A stretch of 64,000 nt of DNA, from contig NZ_CP159996.1 of the NCBI RefSeq assembly GCF_040703035.1, positions 1,894,001 to 1,958,000 of the forward strand, written 5' to 3'. A program made the translations under genes and the position numbers. The DNA is from Terribacillus aidingensis. Its GTDB lineage: Bacteria; Bacillota; Bacilli; Bacillales; Amphibacillaceae. Within the stretch, counting starts at the first letter, position 1. Every line of letters starts with the position of its first letter. Shown one piece after another: positions 16,883-25,793 of this stretch. The notes under the pieces were generated by a model that searched no databases, was not told the DNA's origin, and saw only the letters and a list, made by a program, of their open reading frames with translations.

Positions 16883-18815
16883 AACTTGCTTTTTCCTTAC
16901 CTTCTTGGAAATCGTAGAACCGGAGCAAGTCACCATAGATAATCCGATCGGAGTAATTCAGTTCTTTCGTTACTTGTTCCTGAATCGGTTCACAGACGCT
17001 TTCTATCTGTTCACCGGTCTCACCGGATATCTCTGCTTCTTCTCCTTCTATATTGTCAGCTGGCTCACCCGTCAGCCTGTCGTAGCACATATCATTGGTG
17101 AACACATACTCATCACTGATGAAATCTCCATTTCGCAAGGCAGTGAAGTCTTTGCGGTCTTCTGCGAACACATCATTCCCAAATTGGATATCATGTTCAG
17201 CTTCGATTCCCAACAAACTCAGGATCGTTGGTTTTACATCAATTTGACCTGCTACTTTTTCCATCACCTGTCCCTTTCCGTCACCCGGAATGTGGATGAA
17301 GAACGGAACGCGCTGGTTCTGCACTTGCTGATATGGTGTGATGTCTTTGCCCAAGTATTGGCTCATCGCTTTATTATGATATTCACTGATGCCATAGTGA
17401 TCTCCCATCATCACGATGATGGAATCTTCATATTCACCGGATTCCTTCAGCTGCTCAAAGAATTTCTGTACTGCTTCGTCTGTGTAGCGCGCTGTTTGGA
17501 AATACTTATTCAGTGTCTGGGAGTTGGAGTCAAACTGATCAATAGTCGCTTCTTCTTCTGGCAAATCGAACGGATGGTGGTTCGTCAAGGTGATGAACTT
17601 CGAATAATACGGTTTATCCATTTCCTGAAGGTATGGAATCGACTGTTCGAAGAATGGTTTATCCATCAAGCCCCATCCAACTGTATTTTGGTCTTCTCCT
17701 TCGGTGATGACGTCATAGCTGTTTTCATCATAGAAGGTGTCATAGCCCAGGCTGTCATACATGACATCACGATTCCAGAAGCTGGAGTTGTTCGAATGGA
17801 ATACCGCTGTTGTGTAATCGCTTTGTCCTAAAATTTCAGGTGTTCCGTTGTATTCATTCTGACCGTGAGTGAAAAATACTGCTCCCCGAGGTAACGGATA
17901 TAAGGAGTTTTCAACTAAGAATTCAGAGTCAGATGTTTTGCCCTGTTCTGTCTGATGATAGAAATTCTCGAAGTAATACGTGTCTTTGTCTTCTGTCAGG
18001 CTGTTGAGGAATGGTGTGACTTCTTCCCCGTTCAGCTCATTGTTGATCAGGAAGCTCTGCATGGATTCAAGGGAGATGAAAATGACATTCTTTCCTTCTG
18101 CCTGCCCGAATTTAGCTGACTTCTCTGTTTCCACTTCTTCATTTACATAAGAAAGAATCTCAGGAAGCTCATTTCCGTCCGCAAACACGCGCTGTGCTTC
18201 CGTCTTTGATTGCATGACTGCATCATATACATGGAAGTTGAACAAACCGATATTCTTGACCAGATATTCCCGGTCAAATCCGCGTGTAAACAGCTGCGGG
18301 CGTTCTGCTTCCGCAAGTCCGATGTTTATTACGACAACCGCGGCTATAGCCGCCATTGTTGATACTTTCTTTCTGCGAAGGTATTCAACCGTCATTGTTT
18401 CTTTAAAACGATAGCTGAGGAACCAGATGATAGCCAAATCCAAGAACAGCAGAATGTCCTGTGGATAAATGAGGCTTAATACACTGCCGCCAAGGTCAGC
18501 GGCATTGCTTCCTTGCATGAGGACCGGCACTGTAAGGAAATCACTGAAGTGTCGGTAAAAAATCAAGTTGATGTACAAGATGATAGAACCCACGAGGCTG
18601 ATGATCCGGATATACCGCATCTGCCATTTTCGTGAGAATAAAACGCTGAGACCAAAAGCTAAAAAGGCACTGACAAACGGATTCAGCAGCAGAATGAATT
18701 CCTGCATCGCATTATCCAAGCTGATGTTGAATAAGAAACGATAAATGATATACGTCTTCAGTCCAAACAAAACTGTCGCCAAAATATATAATGGTGCAGT
18801 GAATGTTCGTTTCAA
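16881..18815 (-). CDS. LTA synthase family protein (YqgS/LtaS-like)
   Basis: A 644-residue glycerophosphate transferase of the lipoteichoic acid synthase family. Five membrane helices occupy roughly residues 5-200; the extracellular sulfatase-like domain follows. Active-site marks are IFISLESMQSF (metal Glu), the nucleophilic Thr in QGKTSDSEF, HSNNSSFWNRD, and MGDHYGIS. It polymerises or primes glycerol phosphate from phosphatidylglycerol. A TTG start is chosen because GAGGAGG lies 8 bases upstream. In B. subtilis the gene here is yqgS, one of four paralogs, so which paralog this is remains open. Confidence 0.92.
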   Translation of the reverse strand: MKRTFTAPLYILATVLFGLKTYIIYRFLFNISLDNAMQEFILLLNPFVSAFLAFGLSVLFSRKWQMRYIRIISLVGSIILYINLIFYRHFSDFLTVPVLMQGSNAADLGGSVLSLIYPQDILLFLDLAIIWFLSYRFKETMTVEYLRRKKVSTMAAIAAVVVINIGLAEAERPQLFTRGFDREYLVKNIGLFNFHVYDAVMQSKTEAQRVFADGNELPEILSYVNEEVETEKSAKFGQAEGKNVIFISLESMQSFLINNELNGEEVTPFLNSLTEDKDTYYFENFYHQTEQGKTSDSEFLVENSLYPLPRGAVFFTHGQNEYNGTPEILGQSDYTTAVFHSNNSSFWNRDVMYDSLGYDTFYDENSYDVITEGEDQNTVGWGLMDKPFFEQSIPYLQEMDKPYYSKFITLTNHHPFDLPEEEATIDQFDSNSQTLNKYFQTARYTDEAVQKFFEQLKESGEYEDSIIVMMGDHYGISEYHNKAMSQYLGKDITPYQQVQNQRVPFFIHIPGDGKGQVMEKVAGQIDVKPTILSLLGIEAEHDIQFGNDVFAEDRKDFTALRNGDFISDEYVFTNDMCYDRLTGEPADNIEGEEAEISGETGEQIESVCEPIQEQVTKELNYSDRIIYGDLLRFYDFQEGKEKAS

Positions 18816-18852
18816 GTAAAAATCCTCCTCATTATAGAACCAAGCGTAAAAC

Positions 18853-18882
18853 AGATGGCAGCAACTTGCGCTGCTGCCATGC
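18853..18882 (-). terminator. hairpin between glcK and the ltaS-like gene
   Basis: ATGGCAGCA pairs with TGCTGCCAT; on the minus strand it is followed by an imperfect T tract (CTGTTTTA). It is probably a partial terminator after glcK. Confidence 0.5.
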
Positions 18883-18896
18883 ACGCATTTCTTTAT

Positions 18897-19874
18897 TTAT
18901 TTTGCGGGCTCTTCCAAGTGCTGTTTGACTAAGTAAGCAGCACCGTAGACACCTGCATCATTGCCGAGCTGTGCCGGCACGATTTCACATTCATATGTTG
19001 TACGCGGCAGGGCAGCTTTCACGAACGCTTCCCTGATAGGTTCCATCAAAGCATCCCCTGCTTTGGATACGCCTCCCCCGATGATGATGCGGGAAGGGTT
19101 GGTAAGGATAGCAGCGTTAGCTAACGTTTTTGCCAGGACGCTGGTGGATCTGTCCACAATCTTTTGCGCTTCTGCATCATTTTCGGCAGCCAGCTCGAAG
19201 ACGTCTTTGGAAGAAACGCGACCGTTTTCTGCAAACCTTCTTCCCAAGCCGCTCTCTGGATGCGCAGCAGCAGCCTCTGTTGCCAAACGGCTGATACCTG
19301 TCGCAGAGGAGATAGTTTCTAAACAGCCTTTTCGCCCGCAATTGCACGGGGCACCATTCTCTTCGACGGTGACATGGCCGATTTCTCCTGCCGTACCATT
19401 TATTCCATTCACGATATGGCCATTAGCAATGATACCTGCTCCAACACCAGTGCCAAGTGTGATGGCAATGATATTATCCTGCTGTGCACCTGCACCTTTC
19501 CACACTTCGCCGAGCGCAGCCAAGTTAGCATCATTGTCGATGAAAACAGGCAATCCGGATAGTACGCCAAGCTCAGCAGAAAGAGGGAAATCACGCCAGC
19601 CGACATTGACTGCTTCTGCGATGACACCGTTACGCGGGACAACGAACCCTGGTGCTCCTACACCGATGCCTTGGATTGTTTCCTTTGCAATGCCACGTTC
19701 TGTTAGCTTTGCCTGGATTGTTTCCCAGATCTGCTTCGGTATGTGCAGACCTTGCTCATATTTATCCGTCTTGATCTCCCATTTTTCAACTAGTTCGCTC
19801 GTTCCATCGATGATGGCGAGCTTAATTGTTGTGCCGCCGATATCGACACCGACCAATAGTCCGTCCTTACTCAT
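18897..19874 (-). CDS. glcK: glucokinase, ROK family
   Basis: A 325-residue ATP-dependent glucose kinase. The N-terminal phosphate loop is VGVDIGGTTIKLAI, the sugar site includes FIDNDANLAALGE, ALGTGVGAGII and EIGH, and the ROK zinc motif is CNCGRKGCLE. It phosphorylates free glucose in the cytoplasm. The ATG at 19874 is set by GAAGGAG; the longer frame begins inside yqgQ. The first codons overlap the end of yqgQ by 8 bases, so the two are co-translated, as in B. subtilis. Confidence 0.95.
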   Translation of the reverse strand: MSKDGLLVGVDIGGTTIKLAIIDGTSELVEKWEIKTDKYEQGLHIPKQIWETIQAKLTERGIAKETIQGIGVGAPGFVVPRNGVIAEAVNVGWRDFPLSAELGVLSGLPVFIDNDANLAALGEVWKGAGAQQDNIIAITLGTGVGAGIIANGHIVNGINGTAGEIGHVTVEENGAPCNCGRKGCLETISSATGISRLATEAAAAHPESGLGRRFAENGRVSSKDVFELAAENDAEAQKIVDRSTSVLAKTLANAAILTNPSRIIIGGGVSKAGDALMEPIREAFVKAALPRTTYECEIVPAQLGNDAGVYGAAYLVKQHLEEPAK

Positions 19875-20088
19875 TGTTTCCCGCTCCTTCTCGACTATCC
19901 GATAAAGCACTTATCTCTTTTCTAAGAATCAAATTTGCTTGTCCATATTCCTCTAATGACAATAGGTTATTGTCATACAGCTCCCGCAGCTCTTCCAGCA
20001 TCATCGTCAAATCGAGCTTGCGGTCTCCGATGTATACGAAAATACCATACGTCTTCAATAGCTGCATCACATCATAAACCGTTTTCAT
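19867..20088 (-). CDS. yqgQ: YqgQ family protein (DUF910)
   Basis: A 73-residue soluble helical protein, MKTVYDVMQLLKTYGIFVYIGDRKLDL at the start (shown here as separate motifs KTVYDVMQLL and YIGDRKLDLTMM), then LEELRELYDNNLL. It is the conserved small partner of glucokinase in Bacillus, function unknown. TTAGGTGA lies just before the ATG at 20088, which is preferred over an ATG two codons earlier and a GTG three codons earlier. Confidence 0.85.
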   Translation of the reverse strand: MKTVYDVMQLLKTYGIFVYIGDRKLDLTMMLEELRELYDNNLLSLEEYGQANLILRKEISALSDSREGAGNNE

Positions 20089-20180
20089 ACACATCACCTA
20101 AGTTATTATAACAACCTTCACGTAAAATTGAAAATGATTTAAGACTACGTTCACACCTTCTTAACAATATGCCTTAATGT

Positions 20181-20216
20181 AAAAAAAATAACCTGAAGCC
20201 GGTTGACTTCAGGTCA
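20181..20216 (-). terminator. terminator after the M42 peptidase gene
   Basis: ACCTGAAG / CTTCAGGT stem on the minus strand followed by eight T with one A. Confidence 0.85.
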
Positions 20217-20227
20217 ATTCTTTACAA

Positions 20228-21265
20228 TTAAAACATATCGCTCTTCAAATAAGCATCCAGCAAAGTATAAGTAGCAGTCAAAGCACTTTCATGTGTGCGT
20301 TCAAATGCATGGGATGCAGCAATACCAGGTCCGATAAGACCGTGGCGGATATCGTATCCTGCACGTATCGCGGCTGATGCATCCGATCCGTAGTATGGAT
20401 ATATATCCAGCTTATATGGCAGACCATTGGATTGAGCGAGCTCTGCAAGCTGTTCTCTCAATGCATAATGGTAAGGTCCGCTTGAATCTTTTACACAGAT
20501 GGATACATCATATTCTGTGGTGGCTTGACCGTCTCCGATCGCTCCCATATCGACTGCGATATATTCCACTACCTCCGATGGAATGCTTGAATTTCCTCCA
20601 TAACCAATCTCCTCATTATTAGAAATAAGCATATGTGTGGTGTATGGCAGCTGGAGGTTTTCTTCCTTCAGTCCTCTTAGCAATTCAAGCAGAATTGCGA
20701 CACTTGCCTTGTCATCCAAATGTCTTGATTTAATGAATCCTGAGTCAGTACGAACAAAACGCGGATCGAACGACACGAAATCTCCTACACGAATCCCGAG
20801 AGCTTCCGTTTCGTCACGAGATGTTGTTTGTTCATCGATGCGGACCTCGATGTTCTTCTCGTCCCGTTTTGCTTCTCCAGCTTCCTTATAAACATGAACA
20901 GATGTTTGATGCATCAGTATTGTGCCAGTGAAGGCATTATCTTTGCTATGTATCGTACAATATTCCCCTTCGACACTGTTCCAGCGGAATCCCCCAATCA
21001 TTGCCAAGGACAATGTACCATCTGCTTTTATCCCTCTGACCATGGCGCCTAATGTGTCAACATGCGCAGTCAGCAGTCGGTGGTGAGCTGTATCTTTACC
21101 TGGTACCGTAATAAGCAGACTGCCTTTATTCGTCACCTTTGAATGGTATCCAAGTGAATCTGCCACACTGCGGCAAAAGTCAATCGCCTGTTCCGTATAA
21201 CCTGAAGGACTTGGTATATGCACTAGATTTTCCAATGTTTCTGATATTCGATCAATTCGCTTCAT
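20228..21265 (-). CDS. M42 family metallopeptidase
   Basis: A 345-residue aminopeptidase or deblocking peptidase of the M42 family (YtoP/YsdC/FrvX type), cytoplasmic, with two metal ions. Metal ligands are visible in TAHVDTLGAMV, SRHLDDKASVA, SNNEEIGYGG (base and ligand Glu), VDMGAI and the C-terminal ASHAFERTH. The ATG at 21265 is chosen because AAAGAGGGG lies upstream. Size is normal for the family. A strong terminator follows. The natural substrate is unknown. Confidence 0.9.
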   Translation of the reverse strand: MKRIDRISETLENLVHIPSPSGYTEQAIDFCRSVADSLGYHSKVTNKGSLLITVPGKDTAHHRLLTAHVDTLGAMVRGIKADGTLSLAMIGGFRWNSVEGEYCTIHSKDNAFTGTILMHQTSVHVYKEAGEAKRDEKNIEVRIDEQTTSRDETEALGIRVGDFVSFDPRFVRTDSGFIKSRHLDDKASVAILLELLRGLKEENLQLPYTTHMLISNNEEIGYGGNSSIPSEVVEYIAVDMGAIGDGQATTEYDVSICVKDSSGPYHYALREQLAELAQSNGLPYKLDIYPYYGSDASAAIRAGYDIRHGLIGPGIAASHAFERTHESALTATYTLLDAYLKSDMF

Positions 21266-21345
21266 TCGTATCCCCTCTTTCATAACATATCGGTCTATTA
21301 CATAGTATCAATTAGCGAGAGTTTGTCCAATGAGGAGGAAAACAA

Positions 21346-22173
21346 ATGCGAAAATGGCTTATACTTGGATGCGTCTTTTTTTCCATCGTCCTGATCTCCA
21401 CTTATATTATTCGTATGCAGCAGCCGCAGCCTGTCATTCAGCACTTTCCGCTTGATGGCTCTGCTGCTTTTATCGATACATCGACTTCCATGAAGAAAGT
21501 CGATTTCCGGCGCATCCATTGGCGTCTGACAAGCACACTCGATACCGAAGCATACTTACGGCAAGATGTCGGCCTCTTATACGAAAATGGCCGATTGGTT
21601 GGTGTAATGAATAAATGGCAGCACCCCGCCAGCCGGCTTACACAGGAGAAGACACATAGACTTCAGCCGAATAAACAGCTTGATGCAGTTTCTTTTCATT
21701 TTGCTGAACTACATAAGGATCAAATTACCAGCACATTTAAAATATCCGGTGTTCGCTCCTACACATCTGGTGCACATGAACTTTTCTCATTTCCAAAAAA
21801 TGAAAAAGAAATACAGTCCCGTCAGATCGCGAAAACAGAAACGAGTCGGACACTTCAGCAAGTCTGGAACAATGCGAAACAACAATTATCCATTCCAGCA
21901 AGTCAATATACCGAGTTACCACTCACCGCTCTTCCGACAGCCGACTTAACGAAAATCCCTGGACTTTCAGAAGATAAGGAAAGACAGGAAATTATCAGCC
22001 GGCTATGGGAAGGACTGTATCGAAATTATATACTGCCGATTGGTCCAGCAGTGGAAAAAAGCACAGCAGCTACGTATATCCCGCTTTTGCTGTTTGATAA
22101 ATCAGGAAAGCATCTGCGCGTCCTCTATCAGGATGAGACAGGTCAGCACAGAGAACTGCTGCAATATTATTGA
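21346..22173 (+). CDS. hypothetical protein with N-terminal membrane anchor
   Basis: I do not recognise this 275-residue protein. It has a basic start and one hydrophobic segment (residues 4-23, WLILGCVFFSIVLISTYI), so it is probably anchored with the rest outside the cell. The outer part is polar with beta-type stretches (VGLLYENGRLVGVMNKW, AATYIPLLLFDKSGKHLRVLY) that recall secreted domains of unknown function. A Cys at position 9 in LILGC resembles a lipobox but the leader would be too short. GAGGAGG lies 7 bases before the ATG. It is divergent from the peptidase gene, and its 3' end overlaps that of the rhomboid gene by 7 bases. Confidence 0.75.
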   Translation: MRKWLILGCVFFSIVLISTYIIRMQQPQPVIQHFPLDGSAAFIDTSTSMKKVDFRRIHWRLTSTLDTEAYLRQDVGLLYENGRLVGVMNKWQHPASRLTQEKTHRLQPNKQLDAVSFHFAELHKDQITSTFKISGVRSYTSGAHELFSFPKNEKEIQSRQIAKTETSRTLQQVWNNAKQQLSIPASQYTELPLTALPTADLTKIPGLSEDKERQEIISRLWEGLYRNYILPIGPAVEKSTAATYIPLLLFDKSGKHLRVLYQDETGQHRELLQYY

Positions 22174-23699
22174 GAGAGATTCTGTTGGAGCTGTTCATAC
22201 TGGCTGTTATCAGGCTTAAGCTCGACTGCTCTCTTTGCATGCTTCATAGCTTCCTCCAATTTTCCTTCTGCCTGGAGGACAAGCGCCAAATTATAATGAG
22301 CAGCATGATCCTCCGGGGTTAATGTCACCAGTCGCTCATAGTCCTTTGCACTTTTATCCATGTCACCAGTCTTGTAGTAAGCTAAACCGCGATTGAATAA
22401 AAGCATCGGTTCATATGCAGATTCCCCTTCGCTCAAAGCTAGGGTCGCATCGGAAATCACAGAAGAATAATCGTTTTGTCTTAGTGCATCTTCCACGTTA
22501 AGTACGTGACGCAGTGCATCATTTACTGGTCCAGTAAATCCATACCAAATGAGACCAGCAATAAATGCAATGGACAAAAGTGTACCGCCAATGCGCGCTC
22601 TTGTATTTCTTTTACCAGACAAGCCAACGAGCAAAGCACTGGCAAAGCCTCCTGCCAAGCCGCCGAGATGCGCGAATACATCAATCACATGACTAGCAGA
22701 GAAACTGATGACTAAGTTAATAAGCAGGATGACGATCAAAACGTTCCCGATCGTACGCCAGAACAGTTTCGGATAAACAACACCAAAATATATCAGCGCT
22801 CCAAACAACCCGAAAATCGCACCTGATGCTCCTGCACTAAGACTATCTGAGAAAGCAAAGCTTCCCAGCCCGCCTATGATTCCTCCTAAAATGTAGATGA
22901 AGAAGAAACGACGATGACCGAATATCTGCTCTGTCAGTGTACCGAGATAATATAATGACAGCATATTTGTCAAAAGATGCAAGGCCCCGATATGTAAAAA
23001 CATCGAGGAGATGATTCGCCACCATTCATTTTCGGCTAGAATCAATGGATTGTATTTCGCTCCGAGCTCAATAAGCACTGCAGAGTCAGTCGAGCCTCCA
23101 AGCAGTGTTTCCAAGAGGAACATTACGACACAAATTCCGATAAGTATATAGACCAAAAGCGGCTTTTTTCGATGAAAGACGGCTTGGTCTGCCTGCTGCT
23201 GCTGAACAAGCAAGCTGCGGAGTCTGCTCTTCTCCACCTCTAGCTCATGTTCATCAGCAGAAGTCAAAGAAATCTTGTCATCAAGCTTCAAATGACGAAA
23301 TAGCTTCTCCGACTCTTTTTCATATGAGCTGCCATCTAAATAATAAAGCTGCATCGGGATAGGACGCTTACTTTTGATAATCATAGGTTTTTTTAGCTTC
23401 GACCAATCATCCGCAGGTTCCTGTTCACCAAAATAGACATTATAGATACGCGTCTTCCTGGCGAACAATCCTTTGCTCATATTCTGTATCTGATTCGCCG
23501 TTTTCAAAATATCCTGTTTTAAATGATTTGCCCAAGTAAAGGTTCTATAATTAAGTTTCACAACATGGGTGATACCATTCTGCTTCTTCTCGAGCCAACA
23601 AACTCTTAAGTCGTCTTCAGCTCTCACTAATGTAAAACCATGAACGGCTAACAAATGATTGATCATCTTATAATAGGCCGTTTCTTCGTTGTAGGTCAT
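22167..23699 (-). CDS. gluP: rhomboid intramembrane serine protease with TPR tail (GluP/YqgP)
   Basis: A 510-residue protein: cytoplasmic N-terminal domain (residues 1-175), a rhomboid core of six to seven membrane helices, and C-terminal tetratricopeptide repeats (from about residue 400, e.g. LFNRGLAYYKTGDMDKSAKDY and AHYNLALVLQAEGKLEEAM). Catalytic Ser is in SAGASGAIFGLFGAL, catalytic His in HVIDVFAHLGGLAGG; the MFLHIGALHLLTNM motif is also typical. In B. subtilis YqgP cuts the magnesium transporter MgtE with FtsH under manganese stress; the same role here is inference. Confidence 0.93.
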   Translation of the reverse strand: MTYNEETAYYKMINHLLAVHGFTLVRAEDDLRVCWLEKKQNGITHVVKLNYRTFTWANHLKQDILKTANQIQNMSKGLFARKTRIYNVYFGEQEPADDWSKLKKPMIIKSKRPIPMQLYYLDGSSYEKESEKLFRHLKLDDKISLTSADEHELEVEKSRLRSLLVQQQQADQAVFHRKKPLLVYILIGICVVMFLLETLLGGSTDSAVLIELGAKYNPLILAENEWWRIISSMFLHIGALHLLTNMLSLYYLGTLTEQIFGHRRFFFIYILGGIIGGLGSFAFSDSLSAGASGAIFGLFGALIYFGVVYPKLFWRTIGNVLIVILLINLVISFSASHVIDVFAHLGGLAGGFASALLVGLSGKRNTRARIGGTLLSIAFIAGLIWYGFTGPVNDALRHVLNVEDALRQNDYSSVISDATLALSEGESAYEPMLLFNRGLAYYKTGDMDKSAKDYERLVTLTPEDHAAHYNLALVLQAEGKLEEAMKHAKRAVELKPDNSQYEQLQQNLSQ

Positions 23700-23741
23700 A
23701 CCTCTCCCCCTCTTGCCTACAGTTTATCAAAAAAGTCATGG

Positions 23742-23770
23742 AAAAACGCCCAGTTTACACTGAGCGTTTA
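23742..23770 (-). terminator. terminator overlapping the end of yqgO-like gene
   Basis: On the minus strand, AACGCTCAGT / ACTGGGCGTT with loop GTAA and a following T run. The stem covers the last codons and the stop. Confidence 0.75.
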
Positions 23771-23943
23771 AATAAAATCGGGAGCATACGGGAACGTAGG
23801 GGCTCAAATCCCATTGAAAGCCGTATAAGACCTTTGCGAAGAACCGTTACGGCTAAAAGTGCATTCAGCACTCGATACCGCTCTCGTATCAAAAATACGA
23901 CACTTGCTGCCAACGTTAACGTTGTGATGAGGGATTTCCACAT
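23755..23943 (-). CDS. yqgO: small protein YqgO
   Basis: A 62-residue basic protein with one hydrophobic helix at the N-terminus (SLITTLTLAASVVFLI) followed by RERYRVLNALLA. Position between the rhomboid gene and yqgN and size match YqgO of Bacillus, function unknown. AAAGGAAG lies about 9 bases before the ATG; a GTG two codons earlier is possible. Sequence similarity was judged by eye only. Confidence 0.6.
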   Translation of the reverse strand: MWKSLITTLTLAASVVFLIRERYRVLNALLAVTVLRKGLIRLSMGFEPLRSRMLPILFKRSV

Positions 23944-24006
23944 CTGCACTCTTCCTTTCCTCTGGGATAAGCCTAGTTTAACCCTAAGCCGAATACTCCT
24001 ATTCGG

Positions 24007-24564
24007 TTATAACAGAAAACCATCATCTGTCAAAAGATGGTCCACCGGAAGATCTAATGGTCCAACTGGCAGTGACTGCTTAATCTGCCGGCTGCTTGCA
24101 AGAGACAACGACTTATGTTGATAATCGGTTAGATAACGATCATAATATCCGCCGCCATAACCAATCCTATAACCTAATGTATCGAAAAGAAGGCCGGGCA
24201 CTATCAGAAGATCCAGTTCATCCTTCGAAGCTGGTTCGCAACGTTCGGCGATCGGTTCTTTAATGCCAAACGCTCCGTCCGTTAATTGATTGTAGCTTTC
24301 GATGTGGTAAAACTGCATACCTCGGTTTTCAATAGTAAGTGGGACACATATTCTCTTCTTCTCGAGCCATGCTTGCTGGATAAGCTTGGTTGTATCCCAC
24401 TCATGCGGCAGGGCCATTGTCAGGCCGATGCTTTTTGCATCTTTCCAGATGGAAGAAGCAAAGAGGAGGTCTGCAAGCCGATGCTCAACATGCAGCTTAT
24501 CTGTAAGCGGCATTTCCTTCAGCAAACGAAGTCCTTCCTGTCGAAGTTTTTCTTTTTCTCCCAT
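24007..24564 (-). CDS. yqgN: 5-formyltetrahydrofolate cyclo-ligase
   Basis: A 185-residue cytoplasmic enzyme converting 5-formyl-THF to 5,10-methenyl-THF with ATP, a salvage step in one-carbon metabolism. Family marks are LTMALPHEWDT, DLLIVPGLLFD, and the phosphate/folate loop YRIGYGGGYYDRYL. AAGGAGG lies 9 bases before the ATG at 24564; the open frame upstream crosses a terminator and is rejected. It links functionally with the glycine cleavage operon, which also feeds the folate pool. Confidence 0.94.
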   Translation of the reverse strand: MGEKEKLRQEGLRLLKEMPLTDKLHVEHRLADLLFASSIWKDAKSIGLTMALPHEWDTTKLIQQAWLEKKRICVPLTIENRGMQFYHIESYNQLTDGAFGIKEPIAERCEPASKDELDLLIVPGLLFDTLGYRIGYGGGYYDRYLTDYQHKSLSLASSRQIKQSLPVGPLDLPVDHLLTDDGFLL

Positions 24565-24585
24565 CTTCCCTGCCTCCTTATTATG

Positions 24586-24622
24586 TAAAAAAACTCCCGC
24601 CAAATGAAGGGGGAGTCTTTTA
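24586..24622 (-). terminator. terminator after rpmG
   Basis: GACTCCC / GGGAGTT stem on the minus strand with seven T following, in the 65-base gap between rpmG and yqgN. Confidence 0.7.
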
Positions 24623-24629
24623 GTCGAGC

Positions 24630-24779
24630 TTATTTTGTTTCGCGGTGCAGCGTATACTTTTTCAAGCGTGGGCTATATTTTCTAAGCTCCATGCGTTCTG
24701 GATGTTTACGCTTATTTTTTGTTGTAATGTAGTTACGATCTCCTGTTTCTGTGCAGGCGAGAGTAATGTTTACACGCAT
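24630..24779 (-). CDS. rpmG: 50S ribosomal protein L33 (zinc-independent type)
   Basis: A 49-residue L33, [39 protein letters not shown] (given here in part as [16 protein letters not shown] and [14 protein letters not shown]). Zinc-type L33 proteins carry two CxxC pairs; here only one of the four cysteines remains (CTET in place of CxxC, and YSPRL in place of YCPxC), so this is the C-minus form that does not need zinc. GGGAGGG lies before the ATG. It is the only ribosomal protein gene in the window. Confidence 0.95.
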   Translation of the reverse strand: MRVNITLACTETGDRNYITTKNKRKHPERMELRKYSPRLKKYTLHRETK

Positions 24780-24984
24780 GTATAATCCCTCCCAACAATC
24801 TTAAATAAGTGTATGAAAACTTAACGATCTTCAGACCATCTAATAATAGCAGAATTATGTAAGGTAAGCAACCGTTAACGATAACTATTTCAGAAGAAAA
24901 GTGAAAATTGTCGAAAACTATATATCCTGCATCTGCTTGATATGGTATAACTAGGTTAGCAATAAGTAGGAGGTTTATACTAAC

Positions 24985-25335
24985 ATGTTAATTGCTGCTA
25001 TCGCTTTTGTTGCAGCCGGTATCATTTTATGGATTTTCTCTTTTTTCATGCAAGATAAATTCAAACAACTGGATCAACAAATTGAACAATTGACCCTTTC
25101 GACTATGCAAGAAACATATACGTTGAATAAGAAAGTCAAGATTCTGGAAGAAGAGCTGCTGCCGACTGTGCAGCATGAGCCCAAACAAAATAAGGCGTCA
25201 CAAAAACCCGCTATCTTTCAGCAAATTTTGAAGCTTCAGCAGCAAGGATATTCCATCAAGGAAATTGCCACGCAGACAAGTCTGGCTGAGGAAGATGTAT
25301 ACCGCATAGCTAAACAGGCAGGAGTTCAGCTATGA
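24985..25335 (+). CDS. small membrane protein, YqzD-like
   Basis: A 116-residue protein with an N-terminal membrane helix (residues 2-22), a coiled-coil stretch (LDQQIEQLTLSTMQ then LNKKVKILEEELL) and a C-terminal helix-turn-helix-like segment (LQQQGYSIKEIATQTSLAEEDVYRIAKQAG). Such a layout resembles SwrB and DUF6115 proteins. Size and position next to the pst operon, with a 153-residue partner, suggest YqzD of B. subtilis; function unknown. It overlaps the next gene by 4 bases. Confidence 0.65.
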   Translation: MLIAAIAFVAAGIILWIFSFFMQDKFKQLDQQIEQLTLSTMQETYTLNKKVKILEEELLPTVQHEPKQNKASQKPAIFQQILKLQQQGYSIKEIATQTSLAEEDVYRIAKQAGVQL

Positions 25336-25793
25336 AGCAAGTGATCCGAGGGTTCGCAACTGCTCTTCTCTTAGCAGGCATTTGTATGCTTGCGTTTCAC
25401 TTTACTGAAAATCCTAAAACGGAAGAAACAGCAACAGCTTCAGCTGCAGTCGAAACGGTAAAGCCTAGTATAGATAACATGAAAAAAGAGCTTGAAGAAA
25501 ACGACTACCATGTGCTGACTAAAAAAGACTATGATCAGCTTAAGGATGCACAAGAGAAAACACCGGAACAGCCAGAAAAAGAAGAGCAAAAAACATTTAC
25601 TCTTAAGCTGGAAACTGGCATGACTAGCGAAGACGTAGCATCTGCACTTCAAAAAGCCAGTATTATCGAGGATGCATCCGCATTCCGTACGTATTTGGAC
25701 ATTACAGAAGCAAGTGAATCACTGCAAGTCGGCAACTATCAATTAAGTTCCGATATGGGATACGATGACATTGCTAAATTGATGACAAAATAA
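25332..25793 (+). CDS. YceG/MltG-like N-terminal domain protein, YqzC-like
   Basis: A 153-residue protein with one N-terminal membrane helix and an acidic linker (residues 45-95). The C-terminal domain resembles the LysM-like first domain of MltG/YceG: LETGMTSEDVASALQKASI, AFRTYL, and SLQVGNYQLSSDMGYDDIAKLM. The catalytic lytic transglycosylase domain of MltG is absent, so it cannot cut glycan strands; a peptidoglycan-binding or partner role is possible. Order with the previous gene fits YqzD-YqzC in B. subtilis. Confidence 0.7.
   Translation: MKQVIRGFATALLLAGICMLAFHFTENPKTEETATASAAVETVKPSIDNMKKELEENDYHVLTKKDYDQLKDAQEKTPEQPEKEEQKTFTLKLETGMTSEDVASALQKASIIEDASAFRTYLDITEASESLQVGNYQLSSDMGYDDIAKLMTK

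Noticed and set aside
16878..17831. 317-codon open frame on the plus strand
   Set aside because: It lies wholly antisense to the LTA synthase gene, has no ribosome-binding site and its translation is Phe/His/Cys-rich in a way typical of reverse frames.
18961..19905. 314-codon open frame on the plus strand
   Set aside because: Antisense shadow of glcK; Ser/Pro/Ala-rich translation without any family pattern.
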